Below, in pieces: positions 11,544 through 21,782 of a stretch of 64,000 nt of DNA. How positions within the stretch are numbered: the stretch's first letter is position 1; every line of letters begins with the position of its first letter. Both the position numbers and the translations under genes were made by a program. The notes under the pieces were generated by a model, which saw only the letters and a list, made by a program, of their open reading frames with translations, was not told the origin of the DNA and did not search any database. The DNA comes from Halothiobacillaceae bacterium (GTDB taxonomy: Bacteria > Pseudomonadota > Gammaproteobacteria > Halothiobacillales > Halothiobacillaceae), in the NCBI GenBank assembly GCA_016938615.1, contig JAFGUH010000001.1, positions 1-64,000 of the forward strand. Direction: 5' to 3'.

Positions 11544-12170
11544 ATGAGTCGACTGCTCGAGATCCATCCGCAAACGCCCCAGCCCCGCCTGGTCAAGCAG
11601 GCCGCCCAGGCGATCGCCGCCGGGGGGATCCTGGTCGTGCCCACGGACTCGGGTTATGCACTTGCCTGCCGCCTGGAGGACAAGAACGCACTCGAACGGA
11701 TCGCCCGGATTCGGCGCGACGAGGGGCCGCATCACATGACGCTCTCCGTGCGTGACCTGTCCGAGCTCGGCGTCTACGCCAAGGTGGACAACGTCCAGTT
11801 CCGGTTTCTCAAGACCCACATTCCCGGTCCCTACACCTTCATCCTGGCTGCCACACGCGAGGTACCGCGCCGCCTGCAGCACGAGAAGAAACGCTCGATC
11901 GGTCTGCGCGTGCCCGAGCACCCGGTGCTAAGGGCGATTCTCGACGCGCTGGATGCGCCGCTGTTGAGTGCCTCCCTGGTGATCCCCGATCTCGGAGAGC
12001 CCCTGGACGACCCGGCGCTGTTTCCGGCTGCGGTCAACAACCAGGTCGACCAGGTGGTTTCCGCGGGATTTATCGAGCAGCAGCCGGGGACGGTGATCGA
12101 CCTGACCGGCGAGGGCGTCGAGATCCTCCGCGAAGGACTGGGCGGCATTCCTCCCGAACTGACCGACTGA
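11544..12170 (+). CDS. yciO: L-threonylcarbamoyladenylate synthase-like protein, YciO family
   Basis: MSRLLEIHPQTPQPRLVKQAAQAIAAGGILVVPTDSGYALACRLEDKNALERI...GPYTFILAATREVPRRL. Confidence 0.9.
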   Translation: MSRLLEIHPQTPQPRLVKQAAQAIAAGGILVVPTDSGYALACRLEDKNALERIARIRRDEGPHHMTLSVRDLSELGVYAKVDNVQFRFLKTHIPGPYTFILAATREVPRRLQHEKKRSIGLRVPEHPVLRAILDALDAPLLSASLVIPDLGEPLDDPALFPAAVNNQVDQVVSAGFIEQQPGTVIDLTGEGVEILREGLGGIPPELTD

Positions 12171-12176
12171 CCGGAC

Positions 12177-12833
12177 GTGCTGGAACTCTCGCTGCTGCAG
12201 AAGATCGCGATCGGCATCCTGCCGATCCTGCTCGCCGTGACGGTCCACGAGGCCGCGCACGGCTATGTCGCCAACGCCTTCGGCGATCCGACCGCGCGGC
12301 GGGCCGGACGCCTGAGTCTCAACCCGATTCGCCACGTCGACTGGTTGGGCACGATCGTGGTGCCCTTGCTGATGTACCTGTTCACCCAGTTCGTGTTCGG
12401 CTGGGCGAAGCCCGTGCCCATAAACGCCGCGCGCCTGCGAAACCCGCGTCGCGACATGTTCCTGGTGGCGGCTGCCGGGCCGGGCGTGAACGTGCTGATG
12501 GCCGTCGGCTGGGCGCTGGTCACCGCGCTCGCCCTCAAGGGGCTCGACGGCGGCTGGACGCTCGCCGAGCCGCTGGCGCTGATGGGGCAGGTGGGCATCT
12601 TCATCAACCTGATACTCGCGGTGTTCAATCTGCTGCCGATCCTGCCGCTCGACGGCGGGCGCATGCTGGTTGCCGTGTTGCCGCCACGCTGGGGCGATCA
12701 GTTCTCGCGCCTCGAACCCTGGGGGCTGCCGATCGTCGTGGTGCTGCTGGTCAGTGGCGTGCTGGGCGGTATCCTGGTGCCGATCATGGGAACCCTGCTA
12801 AGCGGGTTCAATGCATTCGTCCATGTCTTCTGA
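12177..12833 (+). CDS. Site-2 protease family (M50) membrane protein
   Basis: HEAAHG motif (AVTVHEAAHGYVANAFGD), NLLPILPLDGGRML; GTG start. Confidence 0.9.
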   Translation: MLELSLLQKIAIGILPILLAVTVHEAAHGYVANAFGDPTARRAGRLSLNPIRHVDWLGTIVVPLLMYLFTQFVFGWAKPVPINAARLRNPRRDMFLVAAAGPGVNVLMAVGWALVTALALKGLDGGWTLAEPLALMGQVGIFINLILAVFNLLPILPLDGGRMLVAVLPPRWGDQFSRLEPWGLPIVVVLLVSGVLGGILVPIMGTLLSGFNAFVHVF

Positions 12834-13695
12834 GGCGCGCGCGCCTGCCGGGTTGCGTTGGGTCGACGCCACGCCACGGGTCTCCGGCGAGCCGATGGAA
12901 CAGCTGCCGCTGGATCTCTACATCCCGGCCGATGCGCTCGCGATCTGGCTCGAGCAGTTCGAGGGGCCACTGGATCTCCTGCTCTACCTGATCCGCAAGC
13001 ACAACATCGACATCCTCGAGATCCCGGTCGCACGGGTCACCGAGCAGTACCTCGAGTATCTCGCCCTGATGAAGTCGATGGCGATCGAGTTGGCCGCCGA
13101 GTACCTGCTGATGGCCGCCTGGCTCACCGAGATCAAGTCGCGAATGCTGTTGCCGCCCGAGCCGCGCGCGGAAGACGACGAGGAGCCGCTCGATCCGCGC
13201 GCTGAACTGGTCGCACGATTGCTGGAGTACGAGCGCACGACCCGTGCGGCGACCTACCTCGACCAGCGTCCCCGGCGCGAGCGTGACTGGTTCGGCCTGT
13301 CGATCGAACCGCCACACCGGCTGGCAGCACGGCCGGTGCCCGCGGATCTCGCCGGATTGATCGCGACAATGCAGGGCCTGTTGCGCGAGGGCAGCGTGCA
13401 GCGAGCCCACCATGTCCGGGCCGAACCGCTCTCGATCCGTCAGCGGATGACCGAGATACTCGATGCCCTGGCAGGGTGGCGGCGCTGCGAACTGGCCGAT
13501 ATCTTCCGTGCCGACGAGGGGCGCCTGGGCGTGGCGGTCACCACGGTGGCGATCCTCGAGCTGTCCCGGACCCGGGCGATCGACTGGTCGCAGGAGGTGC
13601 CCTTCGGGCCGGTGACGCTCTTTCGGCCGGCCGACGAACCGGTGGGGCGAACCGATTCCAGCGAGGCGCAGGATGAACGAACCGGTAGCGAGTGA
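12811..13695 (+). CDS. scpA: Segregation and condensation protein A
   Basis: FEGPLDLLLYLIRKHNIDILEIPVARVTEQYLEYL; followed by scpB. Confidence 0.93.
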   Translation: MHSSMSSEARAPAGLRWVDATPRVSGEPMEQLPLDLYIPADALAIWLEQFEGPLDLLLYLIRKHNIDILEIPVARVTEQYLEYLALMKSMAIELAAEYLLMAAWLTEIKSRMLLPPEPRAEDDEEPLDPRAELVARLLEYERTTRAATYLDQRPRRERDWFGLSIEPPHRLAARPVPADLAGLIATMQGLLREGSVQRAHHVRAEPLSIRQRMTEILDALAGWRRCELADIFRADEGRLGVAVTTVAILELSRTRAIDWSQEVPFGPVTLFRPADEPVGRTDSSEAQDERTGSE

Positions 13696-14245
13696 GCCGC
13701 CCGAGGGCCTGGTCGAGCTGGTGGAGGCCCTGCTGTTGGCCTGCAACGAGCCCGTCTCGGTCGAGACTCTCGGCGTGATGATCGGCCAGGAAACCTCGGC
13801 GCCGCTGATCGAAGCCGCGCTCGAGCGCATTGCCTTGCGATGGGACTCGCACCGCTTCATCGAACTCGTCTCCCGGCGGGTCGACGGGCAGCGCGTCTGG
13901 CATCTGGTGGCCGGGGCGGCCGTCGCCCCCTACCTCAAGGCCGCCGATCCGGCGCGCGCACCCCGCCTGAGCCGAGCGGCGCTCGAGACCCTGGCCCTGA
14001 TCGCCTGGCGTCAGCCGATCACCCGTGGCGAGATCGAGGCGGCCCGTGGTGTGGCGGTCAATCCACAGATCGTAAAGCTTCTGACCGAGCGTGGCTGGGT
14101 TCGGAGCCTCGGGGTCAGGGACAGCCCGGGGCGTCCGGAGATGCTCGGCACCACCCGACAGTTCCTGACCGACTTCGGCCTCGACTCGCTCGAGGAATTG
14201 CCGGATTTCGCGCGTTTCGCGGGTCAGGACGACATCGACGTGTGA
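13673..14245 (+). CDS. scpB: SMC-Scp complex subunit ScpB
   Basis: LSRAALETLALIAWRQPITRGEIEAARGVAV...LLTERGWVRSLG. Confidence 0.93.
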   Translation: MNEPVASEPPEGLVELVEALLLACNEPVSVETLGVMIGQETSAPLIEAALERIALRWDSHRFIELVSRRVDGQRVWHLVAGAAVAPYLKAADPARAPRLSRAALETLALIAWRQPITRGEIEAARGVAVNPQIVKLLTERGWVRSLGVRDSPGRPEMLGTTRQFLTDFGLDSLEELPDFARFAGQDDIDV

Positions 14246-14419
14246 TCGCGACGCCAGGCACGGCTTGAGCCCGAATGCCGCAGGCCGTCTCGAACCTCCC
14301 AGGCCGCGAAAACATCCAGGCGCCGGTCAGGCCCCCGCGATGCCGTCCGGTTGGCTGTCGATCGGGTCTCAGGCACTATTTCCCTTCAGGACCACGACGA
14401 ACGAGGGAAACTCTAGCCC

Positions 14420-16057
14420 ATGCCACTACATGAACTCGCCGGCCACCTGCCCCCACGCGACTTTCTGGTCGACGTGCCGCGACTGATCAGCGCGTATTAC
14501 CAGGTCGAGCCGCTCGCTGACGACCCGGCGCAGGGCATTACCTTCGGCACCTCCGGGCACCGCGGTTCGAGCCTGAACGCCTCCTTCAACGAGGCGCACA
14601 TCGCCGCGGTCACCGCAGCGCTGGTCGAGTACCGCCAGCGCGAGGGCATCGACGGCCCGATCCTGGTCGGCTTCGACACGCATGCGCTCGCCTGGCCGGC
14701 ATTCATGACCACCGTCGAGGTATTGGCGGCCGCCGGCGTGGCCTTCCGCTACCAGCGCGACGATGCGCCGACTCCGACCCCCGTGATCTCGCAGGCCATC
14801 ATTGCCGCCAATTGCAACGGCGGGGCCCGCTGCGACGGCATCATCCTGACGCCTTCGCACAATCCGCCCGGTGACGGCGGCTTCAAGTACAACCCGCCGC
14901 ACGGCGGGCCGGCGGATACCGATGCCACCGGCTGGATCGAGCGGCGTGCCAACGAACTGCTGGTCGACTGGCGCGGCATTCGGCGCCGTCCGTTCGACCG
15001 GGCGATCAAGAGCGATGTCGCCGAGGGCGTCGACTTCATTCGCCCCTACGTCGAGGCCCTTGACCGCGTGATCGACATGCAAGCGATTGCCCGGGCCGGG
15101 GTTTCGATCGGGGTCGACCCGATGGGCGGAGCGGGCTTGCCGTACTGGGAGCCGATTGCCGAGCACTACGGGCTGGACCTGACGATCGTCAACCAGCAGC
15201 TCGAGCCGGATTTCCGCTTCATCCCGCTCGACCACGACGGCAAGATCCGCATGGACTGTTCCTCGCCGTACGCGATGGCGGGGTTGCTGAAGATCAAGGA
15301 CCGCTTCGACGTGGCCTTCGGTAACGACACCGACGCCGACCGTCACGGCATCGTTAGCCCCGAGGGCGGATTGATCAACCCCAACCACTTCCTGGCCGTG
15401 GCGATCGACCACCTCTTCGAGCACCGCAAGGAGTGGGGTGGCGCCCTCAAGATCGGCAAGACGGCCGTCTCCAGCTCGATGATCGACCGGGTCGCCCGCG
15501 GCCTGGGCCGAGAGGTGTTCGAAACCCCGGTGGGCATCAAGTGGTTCCAGCCGGGCCTGACGGAAGGATGGCTCGGCTTCGGCGGCGAGGAGTCGGCCGG
15601 TGCGACCTTCCTCGCGCGCAACGGCGAGGTCTGGAATACTGACAAGGACGGGCTGACCATGGGCCTGCTGGCCGCCGAGATCCTGGCGGTGACCGGCGAG
15701 GACGTCTGGGCGCGTTTCAATCGCCTGATCGACGCCCATGGCCAGCCGTTCTACGCCCGTCGCGATGCCGCGCTCAGCGACGAGCAGAAGGCGCGTTTCA
15801 AAGCGCTCGATCCCGAGTCGCTCGGCATCACCGAGCTCGCGGGCGAGTCGGTCACCGGCGTGCGCACCCGGGCCCCGGGCAACGACGCGCCGATCGGCGG
15901 GTTGAAGGTCGAGACCGCCAACGGCTGGTTCGCGGCGCGCCCGTCGGGCACCGAGCCGATCTACAAGATCTACGCCGAGAGCTTCCATGACGCCGCGCAT
16001 CTCGAGCAGATCCTCGAGCAGGCCCAGCGCGTCGTCGGCGAAGCGCTGGGCGACTGA
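14420..16057 (+). CDS. pgm: Phosphoglucomutase (alpha-D-glucose phosphate-specific)
   Basis: [55 protein letters not shown]. Confidence 0.96.
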   Translation: MPLHELAGHLPPRDFLVDVPRLISAYYQVEPLADDPAQGITFGTSGHRGSSLNASFNEAHIAAVTAALVEYRQREGIDGPILVGFDTHALAWPAFMTTVEVLAAAGVAFRYQRDDAPTPTPVISQAIIAANCNGGARCDGIILTPSHNPPGDGGFKYNPPHGGPADTDATGWIERRANELLVDWRGIRRRPFDRAIKSDVAEGVDFIRPYVEALDRVIDMQAIARAGVSIGVDPMGGAGLPYWEPIAEHYGLDLTIVNQQLEPDFRFIPLDHDGKIRMDCSSPYAMAGLLKIKDRFDVAFGNDTDADRHGIVSPEGGLINPNHFLAVAIDHLFEHRKEWGGALKIGKTAVSSSMIDRVARGLGREVFETPVGIKWFQPGLTEGWLGFGGEESAGATFLARNGEVWNTDKDGLTMGLLAAEILAVTGEDVWARFNRLIDAHGQPFYARRDAALSDEQKARFKALDPESLGITELAGESVTGVRTRAPGNDAPIGGLKVETANGWFAARPSGTEPIYKIYAESFHDAAHLEQILEQAQRVVGEALGD

Positions 16058-16124
16058 GCCGATCACCGAATCCGGGTCCGCCATGGACGCGGGCCGGGCA
16101 AGTCGCTATCATGCCTCGCGCATC

Positions 16125-16201
16125 GCGCCCGTAGCTCAGCTGGATAGAGTGTCGGCCTCCGAAGCCGAAGGTCACAGGTTCGAATCCTGTCGGGCGCACC
16201 A
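16125..16201 (+). tRNA. tRNA-Arg(CCG)
   Basis: gcgcccgtagctcagctggatagagtgtcggcctccgaagccgaaggtcacaggttcgaatcctgtcgggcgcacca: cloverleaf, anticodon loop CTCCGAA, encoded CCA. Confidence 0.95.
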
Positions 16202-16231
16202 GACAGGTGGGCATCGAGATGCCCACAGAAT

Positions 16232-16267
16232 AAAGCCCCCGCGCGGTTGTCGCCGGGGGCTTTTTTG
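16232..16267 (+). terminator. Rho-independent terminator after tRNA-Arg
   Basis: aaagcccccgcgcggttgtcgccgggggctttttt. Confidence 0.88.
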
Positions 16268-16288
16268 CGCCTCGAGGATGGCCTTGAT

Positions 16289-19200
16289 TCAGGCGTCGCC
16301 AGACGAGGCGATGATGTTGCGGTTCTCCTGCAGGCAGCCGCGCAGGTTTGTCAGCGGCATTGGCCGGGCGAACAGGTAGCCCTGGAGGATGTCGCAGCCC
16401 CAGCCGACCAGGATCTCGCGCTGGGCCTCGGTCTCGATCCCCTCGGCCACCACCTTGATGCCAAGATGGTGGGCCATCGAGATGATGCCCTGCACGATCG
16501 CCGAGTCGTCGGCACTCGCCTCGACGCCCTGCACGAAGCTGCGGTCGATCTTGATCTTGTCGATCGGCAGGTGCTTCAAATAGCTCAGGCTGGAAAAGCC
16601 GGTACCGAAATCGTCGATCGAGACGCTGACGGTACTGTCGCGCAGTCGGTGCAGGGTGTCGATGGCCGACTCGGTCTCGTTCATCAGGATGCCCTCGGTC
16701 AGTTCCAGTTCCAGTCGGTCGGCGGGCAGGCCGGTCAGCTCGAGCGTGCGATGGATCGTGTCGAGGAAGTTGGGTCGATGGAACTGCAGGGGCGAGAGGT
16801 TGATCGCGACCCGGCCGCCTTTCAGTCCCTGGTCGACCAGGCTCTTCATGTCCCGGCAGGCCCGTTCCAGTATCCACTCGCTCAGCGGGATGATCTGCCC
16901 GGTTTCCTCGGCCAGCGGAATGAAAGTAGCCGGCGAGACCCACCCGTGCGTCGGGTGGTGCCAGCGCAGCAAGGCCTCGAAGCCGTCGATGTGTCGATCC
17001 TTGCCGCGGACCAGCGGTTGATAGAACACCTGGAACGCTTCGTGGTCGAGCGCCTCCTGAAGGTCGTTGCGCAGTCCCACCCGACGCCGCACCTGGCGGT
17101 TGATCTCTTGGTTGAATATCTGGCAGGTGTTACGTCCCTGCTGCTTGGCGCGATACATCGCCATGTCGGCCTGCTGGATCAGGGACAGCGGGTTGACCAT
17201 GCCGGGCTCGCTGATCGTAATGCCGATACTGGCGCTCAAATAGAGCTCGCGGCCATCGACGCGGTAGGCGTGGCGCAGGCTCGGCAATAGTCGTTCGGCG
17301 ACTCGCAGCGCCTCTTCCTCGTCGGGGATGTCGGCGAGCAGCGCGACGAACTCGTCGCCGCCGAAGCGCGCCAGGGTGTCCTCGGCGCGCATCTGTGCGT
17401 CGAGTCGGCGGGCGACCTCGACCAGGATCTTGTCGCCGACCGCGTGACCGAGGCTGTCGTTGATCGGCTTGAATTCGTCGAGATCGATGAACAGCACCGC
17501 AACGCGGCCCTCACGCCGCCGAGAGAGATCGGTGGCGTGCCTCAGCCGATCCTCGAACAGGGCGCGATTTGCCAGGCCGGTGAGTCCGTCGTGCGTGGCG
17601 TTGAACGCCAGCTGCGCCTCGTAGGACTTGTGCTCCGAGACGTCATTCTGCAACCCGACGAAATGGCTGATCTCACCGGCTTCGTCCTCGACCGGGGCGA
17701 CGTGCAACTCGTTCCAGAACTGGCTGCCATCCTTGCGGTAGTTGCGCAGCAGCACGCGCACCGATTCTCGCTTAGCCAGCGCTTCCCGGATTTCCCGGAC
17801 CCCGTCCGGGTCGGTCTGCTCGCCTTGCAGGAAGCGGCAGTTGCGTCCGATCGCTTCCTCGGCGGCATAGCCAGTGATTCGGCTGAAAGCCGCGTTGGTA
17901 TAGACGATCGGCAAGTCGGGTCGGCGCGCATCCGCGATCACCACGCCGTGGATGCTCGCTTCCACGCTGCGCTCTAGCGTCCGTAGGCGGCGTTCCTGTC
18001 GCTTTCGCAGTGTGATGTCCTTGCCGATGCCGTACACGGCCTCGATTCGGCCGTTGACGACCACCGGCAGGTAGGTGACGTCGAAGACGTGCCGGCTGCC
18101 ATCGAGGTGGTTGACCGCCAGTTCGCTCGACTGGGTGCGGCCCCGAATGGTGCGGTCGATCGCGCGGCGCACCCGGTCGCTATCGCCCGCGTCGACCAGG
18201 TCGATCAGTGACAGCCCGTCCAGTTCGCCGGGCGGGCGATCGAACATCGCCTCGGTGGCGTGGTTGAACGCGCGCAAATGCCCGTGAGCATCGAGGGAGA
18301 ACACCGCGTCGGGGTTGTAGGTGAACAGCGAGCGGTAGCGCTGCTCGTTCTCCTCGAGCGCGCCGCGGTCGCGGTGGCGTTCGATCGCGAGCGACACGAG
18401 GTCGGCGGCCCGGGCGACCTGGCGCCGATCGCTGGCCGAGGGCTCGCTTCGGGTCTCGCGATAGGTCGCGAAGGTGCCCAGTATTTCGCCCGCGGAGGTC
18501 AGCAGCGGATAGGACCAGCACGAGGCCAGACCGTGTTTCCAGGACACCTCGCGGAGGCTCGACCAATCGGGATCGGTAGCGATGTCCGTGGTGAAGACCG
18601 GTTCCTTGCGGCAGGCTGCCTTGCCGCAGGAGCCGATCTCGGCAAGAGGGATCACGGCGACTGCCGCCCGGTACTCGGCGGGGAGGCTCGGGGCCGCCGC
18701 GAGTTGCAGGTGGCTGCCGTCTTCGTCCACCAGCATCACCGAACAGTGCGCTCGCGGATCATGGGCCTCGAGCAACTCGCAGATCGAGTTCAGGGTGGCA
18801 TCAAGTGAGTGGGAGTGCAGGATCATCTGCTGAATCGCCTGCTGCGATTCGAGCTCGCGCTGGGTCATCGACAGGCGGCGTGCGTGGGCCAGACGGCTGC
18901 GGACTGTCGCCAGGAGCAGGGCGATCAACTGGGTGATCGCCAGGCCGATCAAGGCGACCGCCGCGGGCAGGACGGCCGTGACCTGAGTCGGGCCTCCCGC
19001 CTCGAGGTAGCCTCTGGCCGCCAGGGTCAAGCCGAAGGGCAGGGCGATCTCGCGTTCGGCCAGCAGCGCCTGGTGAGCGGGGGGTTCGGCGAGGCCGCGG
19101 AGGTCGATGGCGCCGCCCCCGCCGAGCGAGAGCTGGACGGCGACCGGCCGAGGCTCGCTTGGCATGGCCTTGGCCAGGAGTTGATCGAAATCGATCACAG

Positions 19201-20320
19201 CGATGAGCTGTTGGCCCTTCTTCCCCGGGAAAGACATCGGGACGCTGACCAGGCTGGTGTATTCACCAGGGGAGGGGACGTCGGCGAGCAGCCGCAGCCG
19301 GGGGGCGTTGGCCGGGGCCCTCAGCCAGTCGTGCATGACGTCGTTCGCGAGGAGGTCCTCGATCAACCGCCTGGCTGCCGGATCCCGGCTGCGCTGCCAG
19401 ATCAGGCTGCCGTCCTCTTCCCAGGTGGCCAGTGACTGCAGGCTTGGCATGTCGTCGAAGTAACGCCCGGATTCCTGCCTGCGGACGAATGCCGCCGTGG
19501 GCAACCGGGCGATCAGCCGCCAGCTGGTCGAGAATCGATCGAGCGTCTCGACCCGGTTGGTGAGCACCTGACGACTGATGATCTCCACGCGATCGAGCTC
19601 GGCGGTGGCCATGCCCTGCAGTTCGCGGTTGTGTTCGAGCGAGAACTGGTACCAGCCCACGGCACTGAGCAACGAGCCGAGCAGCGCGGCAAGCACGGCC
19701 AGACCACCGAGGTCGTCGAGCCGACTGCTCGCGAGTCGAGGCGCGAGCCACATCGCCCCGCCGAACAACAGGACGAACAGGATCGCGACCCAGGCGGCCG
19801 TGGAGTGAAATTGCAGCCAGGGGGCCTGGCCGGAAAACATTCCCAGGGCGGAGACGCCGCCCAAAAACAGCATCAGGGCGCCTACCCATTGCCACGGGCG
19901 CCGCGCCAACTTGGACCCGCTGGGCAGCATCAGGCACAGGGCGATCGCCACCAGTAGCAGGGAGGCCTCGATCGAAAGCGAGGCCTCGCCGCCAGGGGTC
20001 GCTGCGCTGCCCATGGCGACGCCGATATCCCCCGCGAAGTCGACACCCTGCGTCGCGACGCTGAACCCGACCAGCGACAGGATTGCCATGCCGGCGGTGT
20101 AATGCAGCGCACGCCAGCGCTGCAGGTGCCCACCCAGCCCCAGCCCAGCCAGCAGGGCGGCCAGAGCGCTTTCCCAGCTGAGTGGCAGACCCAGGGGCCC
20201 CGGATCGGTAATCAGTAATGGGGCGATCAGACCGACGCTACCGATGGTGATGCCGGCGGCGACCACCATCAGGAGGTAGGACTTGAGCACGATGGGTGTG
20301 TCGGTGATGATGGTTTTCAT
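16289..20320 (-). CDS. Membrane-anchored GAF-PAS-LOV-GGDEF-EAL cyclic-di-GMP signalling protein
   Basis: N-terminal TM segments; GAF ([25 protein letters not shown]); PAS; LOV motif [25 protein letters not shown] and [13 protein letters not shown]. Confidence 0.93.
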   Translation of the reverse strand: MKTIITDTPIVLKSYLLMVVAAGITIGSVGLIAPLLITDPGPLGLPLSWESALAALLAGLGLGGHLQRWRALHYTAGMAILSLVGFSVATQGVDFAGDIGVAMGSAATPGGEASLSIEASLLLVAIALCLMLPSGSKLARRPWQWVGALMLFLGGVSALGMFSGQAPWLQFHSTAAWVAILFVLLFGGAMWLAPRLASSRLDDLGGLAVLAALLGSLLSAVGWYQFSLEHNRELQGMATAELDRVEIISRQVLTNRVETLDRFSTSWRLIARLPTAAFVRRQESGRYFDDMPSLQSLATWEEDGSLIWQRSRDPAARRLIEDLLANDVMHDWLRAPANAPRLRLLADVPSPGEYTSLVSVPMSFPGKKGQQLIAVIDFDQLLAKAMPSEPRPVAVQLSLGGGGAIDLRGLAEPPAHQALLAEREIALPFGLTLAARGYLEAGGPTQVTAVLPAAVALIGLAITQLIALLLATVRSRLAHARRLSMTQRELESQQAIQQMILHSHSLDATLNSICELLEAHDPRAHCSVMLVDEDGSHLQLAAAPSLPAEYRAAVAVIPLAEIGSCGKAACRKEPVFTTDIATDPDWSSLREVSWKHGLASCWSYPLLTSAGEILGTFATYRETRSEPSASDRRQVARAADLVSLAIERHRDRGALEENEQRYRSLFTYNPDAVFSLDAHGHLRAFNHATEAMFDRPPGELDGLSLIDLVDAGDSDRVRRAIDRTIRGRTQSSELAVNHLDGSRHVFDVTYLPVVVNGRIEAVYGIGKDITLRKRQERRLRTLERSVEASIHGVVIADARRPDLPIVYTNAAFSRITGYAAEEAIGRNCRFLQGEQTDPDGVREIREALAKRESVRVLLRNYRKDGSQFWNELHVAPVEDEAGEISHFVGLQNDVSEHKSYEAQLAFNATHDGLTGLANRALFEDRLRHATDLSRRREGRVAVLFIDLDEFKPINDSLGHAVGDKILVEVARRLDAQMRAEDTLARFGGDEFVALLADIPDEEEALRVAERLLPSLRHAYRVDGRELYLSASIGITISEPGMVNPLSLIQQADMAMYRAKQQGRNTCQIFNQEINRQVRRRVGLRNDLQEALDHEAFQVFYQPLVRGKDRHIDGFEALLRWHHPTHGWVSPATFIPLAEETGQIIPLSEWILERACRDMKSLVDQGLKGGRVAINLSPLQFHRPNFLDTIHRTLELTGLPADRLELELTEGILMNETESAIDTLHRLRDSTVSVSIDDFGTGFSSLSYLKHLPIDKIKIDRSFVQGVEASADDSAIVQGIISMAHHLGIKVVAEGIETEAQREILVGWGCDILQGYLFARPMPLTNLRGCLQENRNIIASSGDA

Positions 20321-20681
20321 GGATGCCCGTAGGCGGCTCGCATGGTTGGCATGGCGTGTTGAGAGGCAAACCGGTCATCGACCGCAAGGCGGTCCGACCG
20401 GATAGGCCCGGCGCGGTCACGGGACGCGGGGCCGTCGACGAATGCTACCGAGCCCGATTCGGGCAGCTCTGCGCGAATCGATCGATCTTGGATCGGCCCG
20501 CGGAACTCGGTTGACCCCGTCGCGGGACGAAAATGTCGGACGCACTCGATCGGCAAAAAGTGTCCCTTGCTACCCATTCTGCCAGTTTCGGCCCGTCAGT
20601 CGGTTTTGCCAACTCGACCCTTGAGGGAACTCTGCAAGAATCGATGGTGCCTCCGGCGAGATCGACGAGTGATCGCCGAGG

Positions 20682-21176
20682 TCAGAGCCACCGCCGCGTT
20701 CGCTGTCGGTAGCGGTCGAACGCGTCCCCGAAGTGCCGGGCCAGAGCCGCCTCCTCGCCTCGTATTTGAAAGCGGTCGATGAACAGGACGAATAGCGCCA
20801 AGGCGATCAACCCCAGTGGCTGACCCCACCAGCATGCCATGCCTGTCAGCAGCAGCGCATCGCCGAGGTAGATCGGGTTGCGGCTCAGACGATAGATGCC
20901 GCCGGTGACCAGCTGGCTGGCGCGCTCCGGTCGAAAGGGGTCGATCGTCGTGCGCGCCCGCCACAACGCCCAGGCGGCGGCGAGCATCAACCCGCCGCCG
21001 GCGGCGAACAGGAGTCCGGCCACCCAGTCGAGAGGCGGCCAGTCGACCACCGTGGTCGGCCACCAGGCCGAGGCGGCGTAAGTCAGCCCGATGCTGATCA
21101 GTAGGGCGGCCGGGGGAGGTACGAGGCGAGTCAGCATGCGGGGCACGATCCGTGTTTCGGTCTTCGGTGCCGTCAT
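20682..21176 (-). CDS. Isoprenylcysteine carboxylmethyltransferase / phospholipid methyltransferase-like membrane protein
   Basis: VTGGIYRLSRNPIYLGDALLLTGMACWW...RGEEAALARHFGDAFDRYRQRTRRWL. Confidence 0.8.
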   Translation of the reverse strand: MTAPKTETRIVPRMLTRLVPPPAALLISIGLTYAASAWWPTTVVDWPPLDWVAGLLFAAGGGLMLAAAWALWRARTTIDPFRPERASQLVTGGIYRLSRNPIYLGDALLLTGMACWWGQPLGLIALALFVLFIDRFQIRGEEAALARHFGDAFDRYRQRTRRWL

Positions 21177-21542
21177 TCTAGGGAAACTCTCTGCGAATGC
21201 CATGCCACTGAAGGCTGGGCGAATGGTCCGTGATCGAGGCGCGATGTCGCCAGGATGACCGGTGGTCACGTCAAGATATCGCAACGCGGAGCACGGACGA
21301 CTTGCGTAGCCCCGTTCAAGGCACGCAGAACGGCAATGCATTCGTGCAGAGTTTCCCCACGGCAACCCCGGTTCGAATCGTTGGTGTTTCGGCGGACGGC
21401 CACGCGCTGGCGCGCCGCAAAATCGCCCGTCGTCGGCCCGCGGAGACACCATCGATTTGGGGCAGGGGTTTTGCGGGAAGGGGCAGGGGAATCGTGCTGA
21501 GTGTTCGTCCTCGCCTTGACGGCTGATTCTGGCTATCCGGAG

Positions 21543-21625
21543 GCCATCGCCTGAGCCACCACCTGGGCCATCCCCTGGGCGATCGCCTGGGCCATCGCCG
21601 GGATCATCTCTGGGCCATCGCCCGA
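21543..21625. repeat. Degenerate 12-bp tandem repeat (GCCATCGCCTGG-like, about 7 units)
   Basis: gccatcgcctga gccaccacctgg gccatcccctgg gcgatcgcctgg gccatcgccggg atcatctctgg gccatcgcccga. Confidence 0.85.
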
Positions 21626-21782
21626 CATCCGGCTCACTTTGATGACCTAGACTGGCCCGGCGTAGCGATGTCACCGCGGTGGCGGTCGGCCTCGGTTTAT
21701 TCGCGTGGATCGATGGCCTAAAGTCCTATCCTCATCGGCATGTTGCCGCATTCGTTCGATCCATCCCAGAGGGAGTGTCGTG

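Noticed and set aside
14426-16084. 552-aa minus-strand ORF opposite pgm
   Set aside because: Antisense shadow; pgm motifs on plus strand are unambiguous.
20540-20575. Sigma-28 promoter for the LOV-GGDEF-EAL gene (minus strand GCCGATCG)
   Set aside because: -10-like box present, but no TAAA at N15; position is also far from the start codon.
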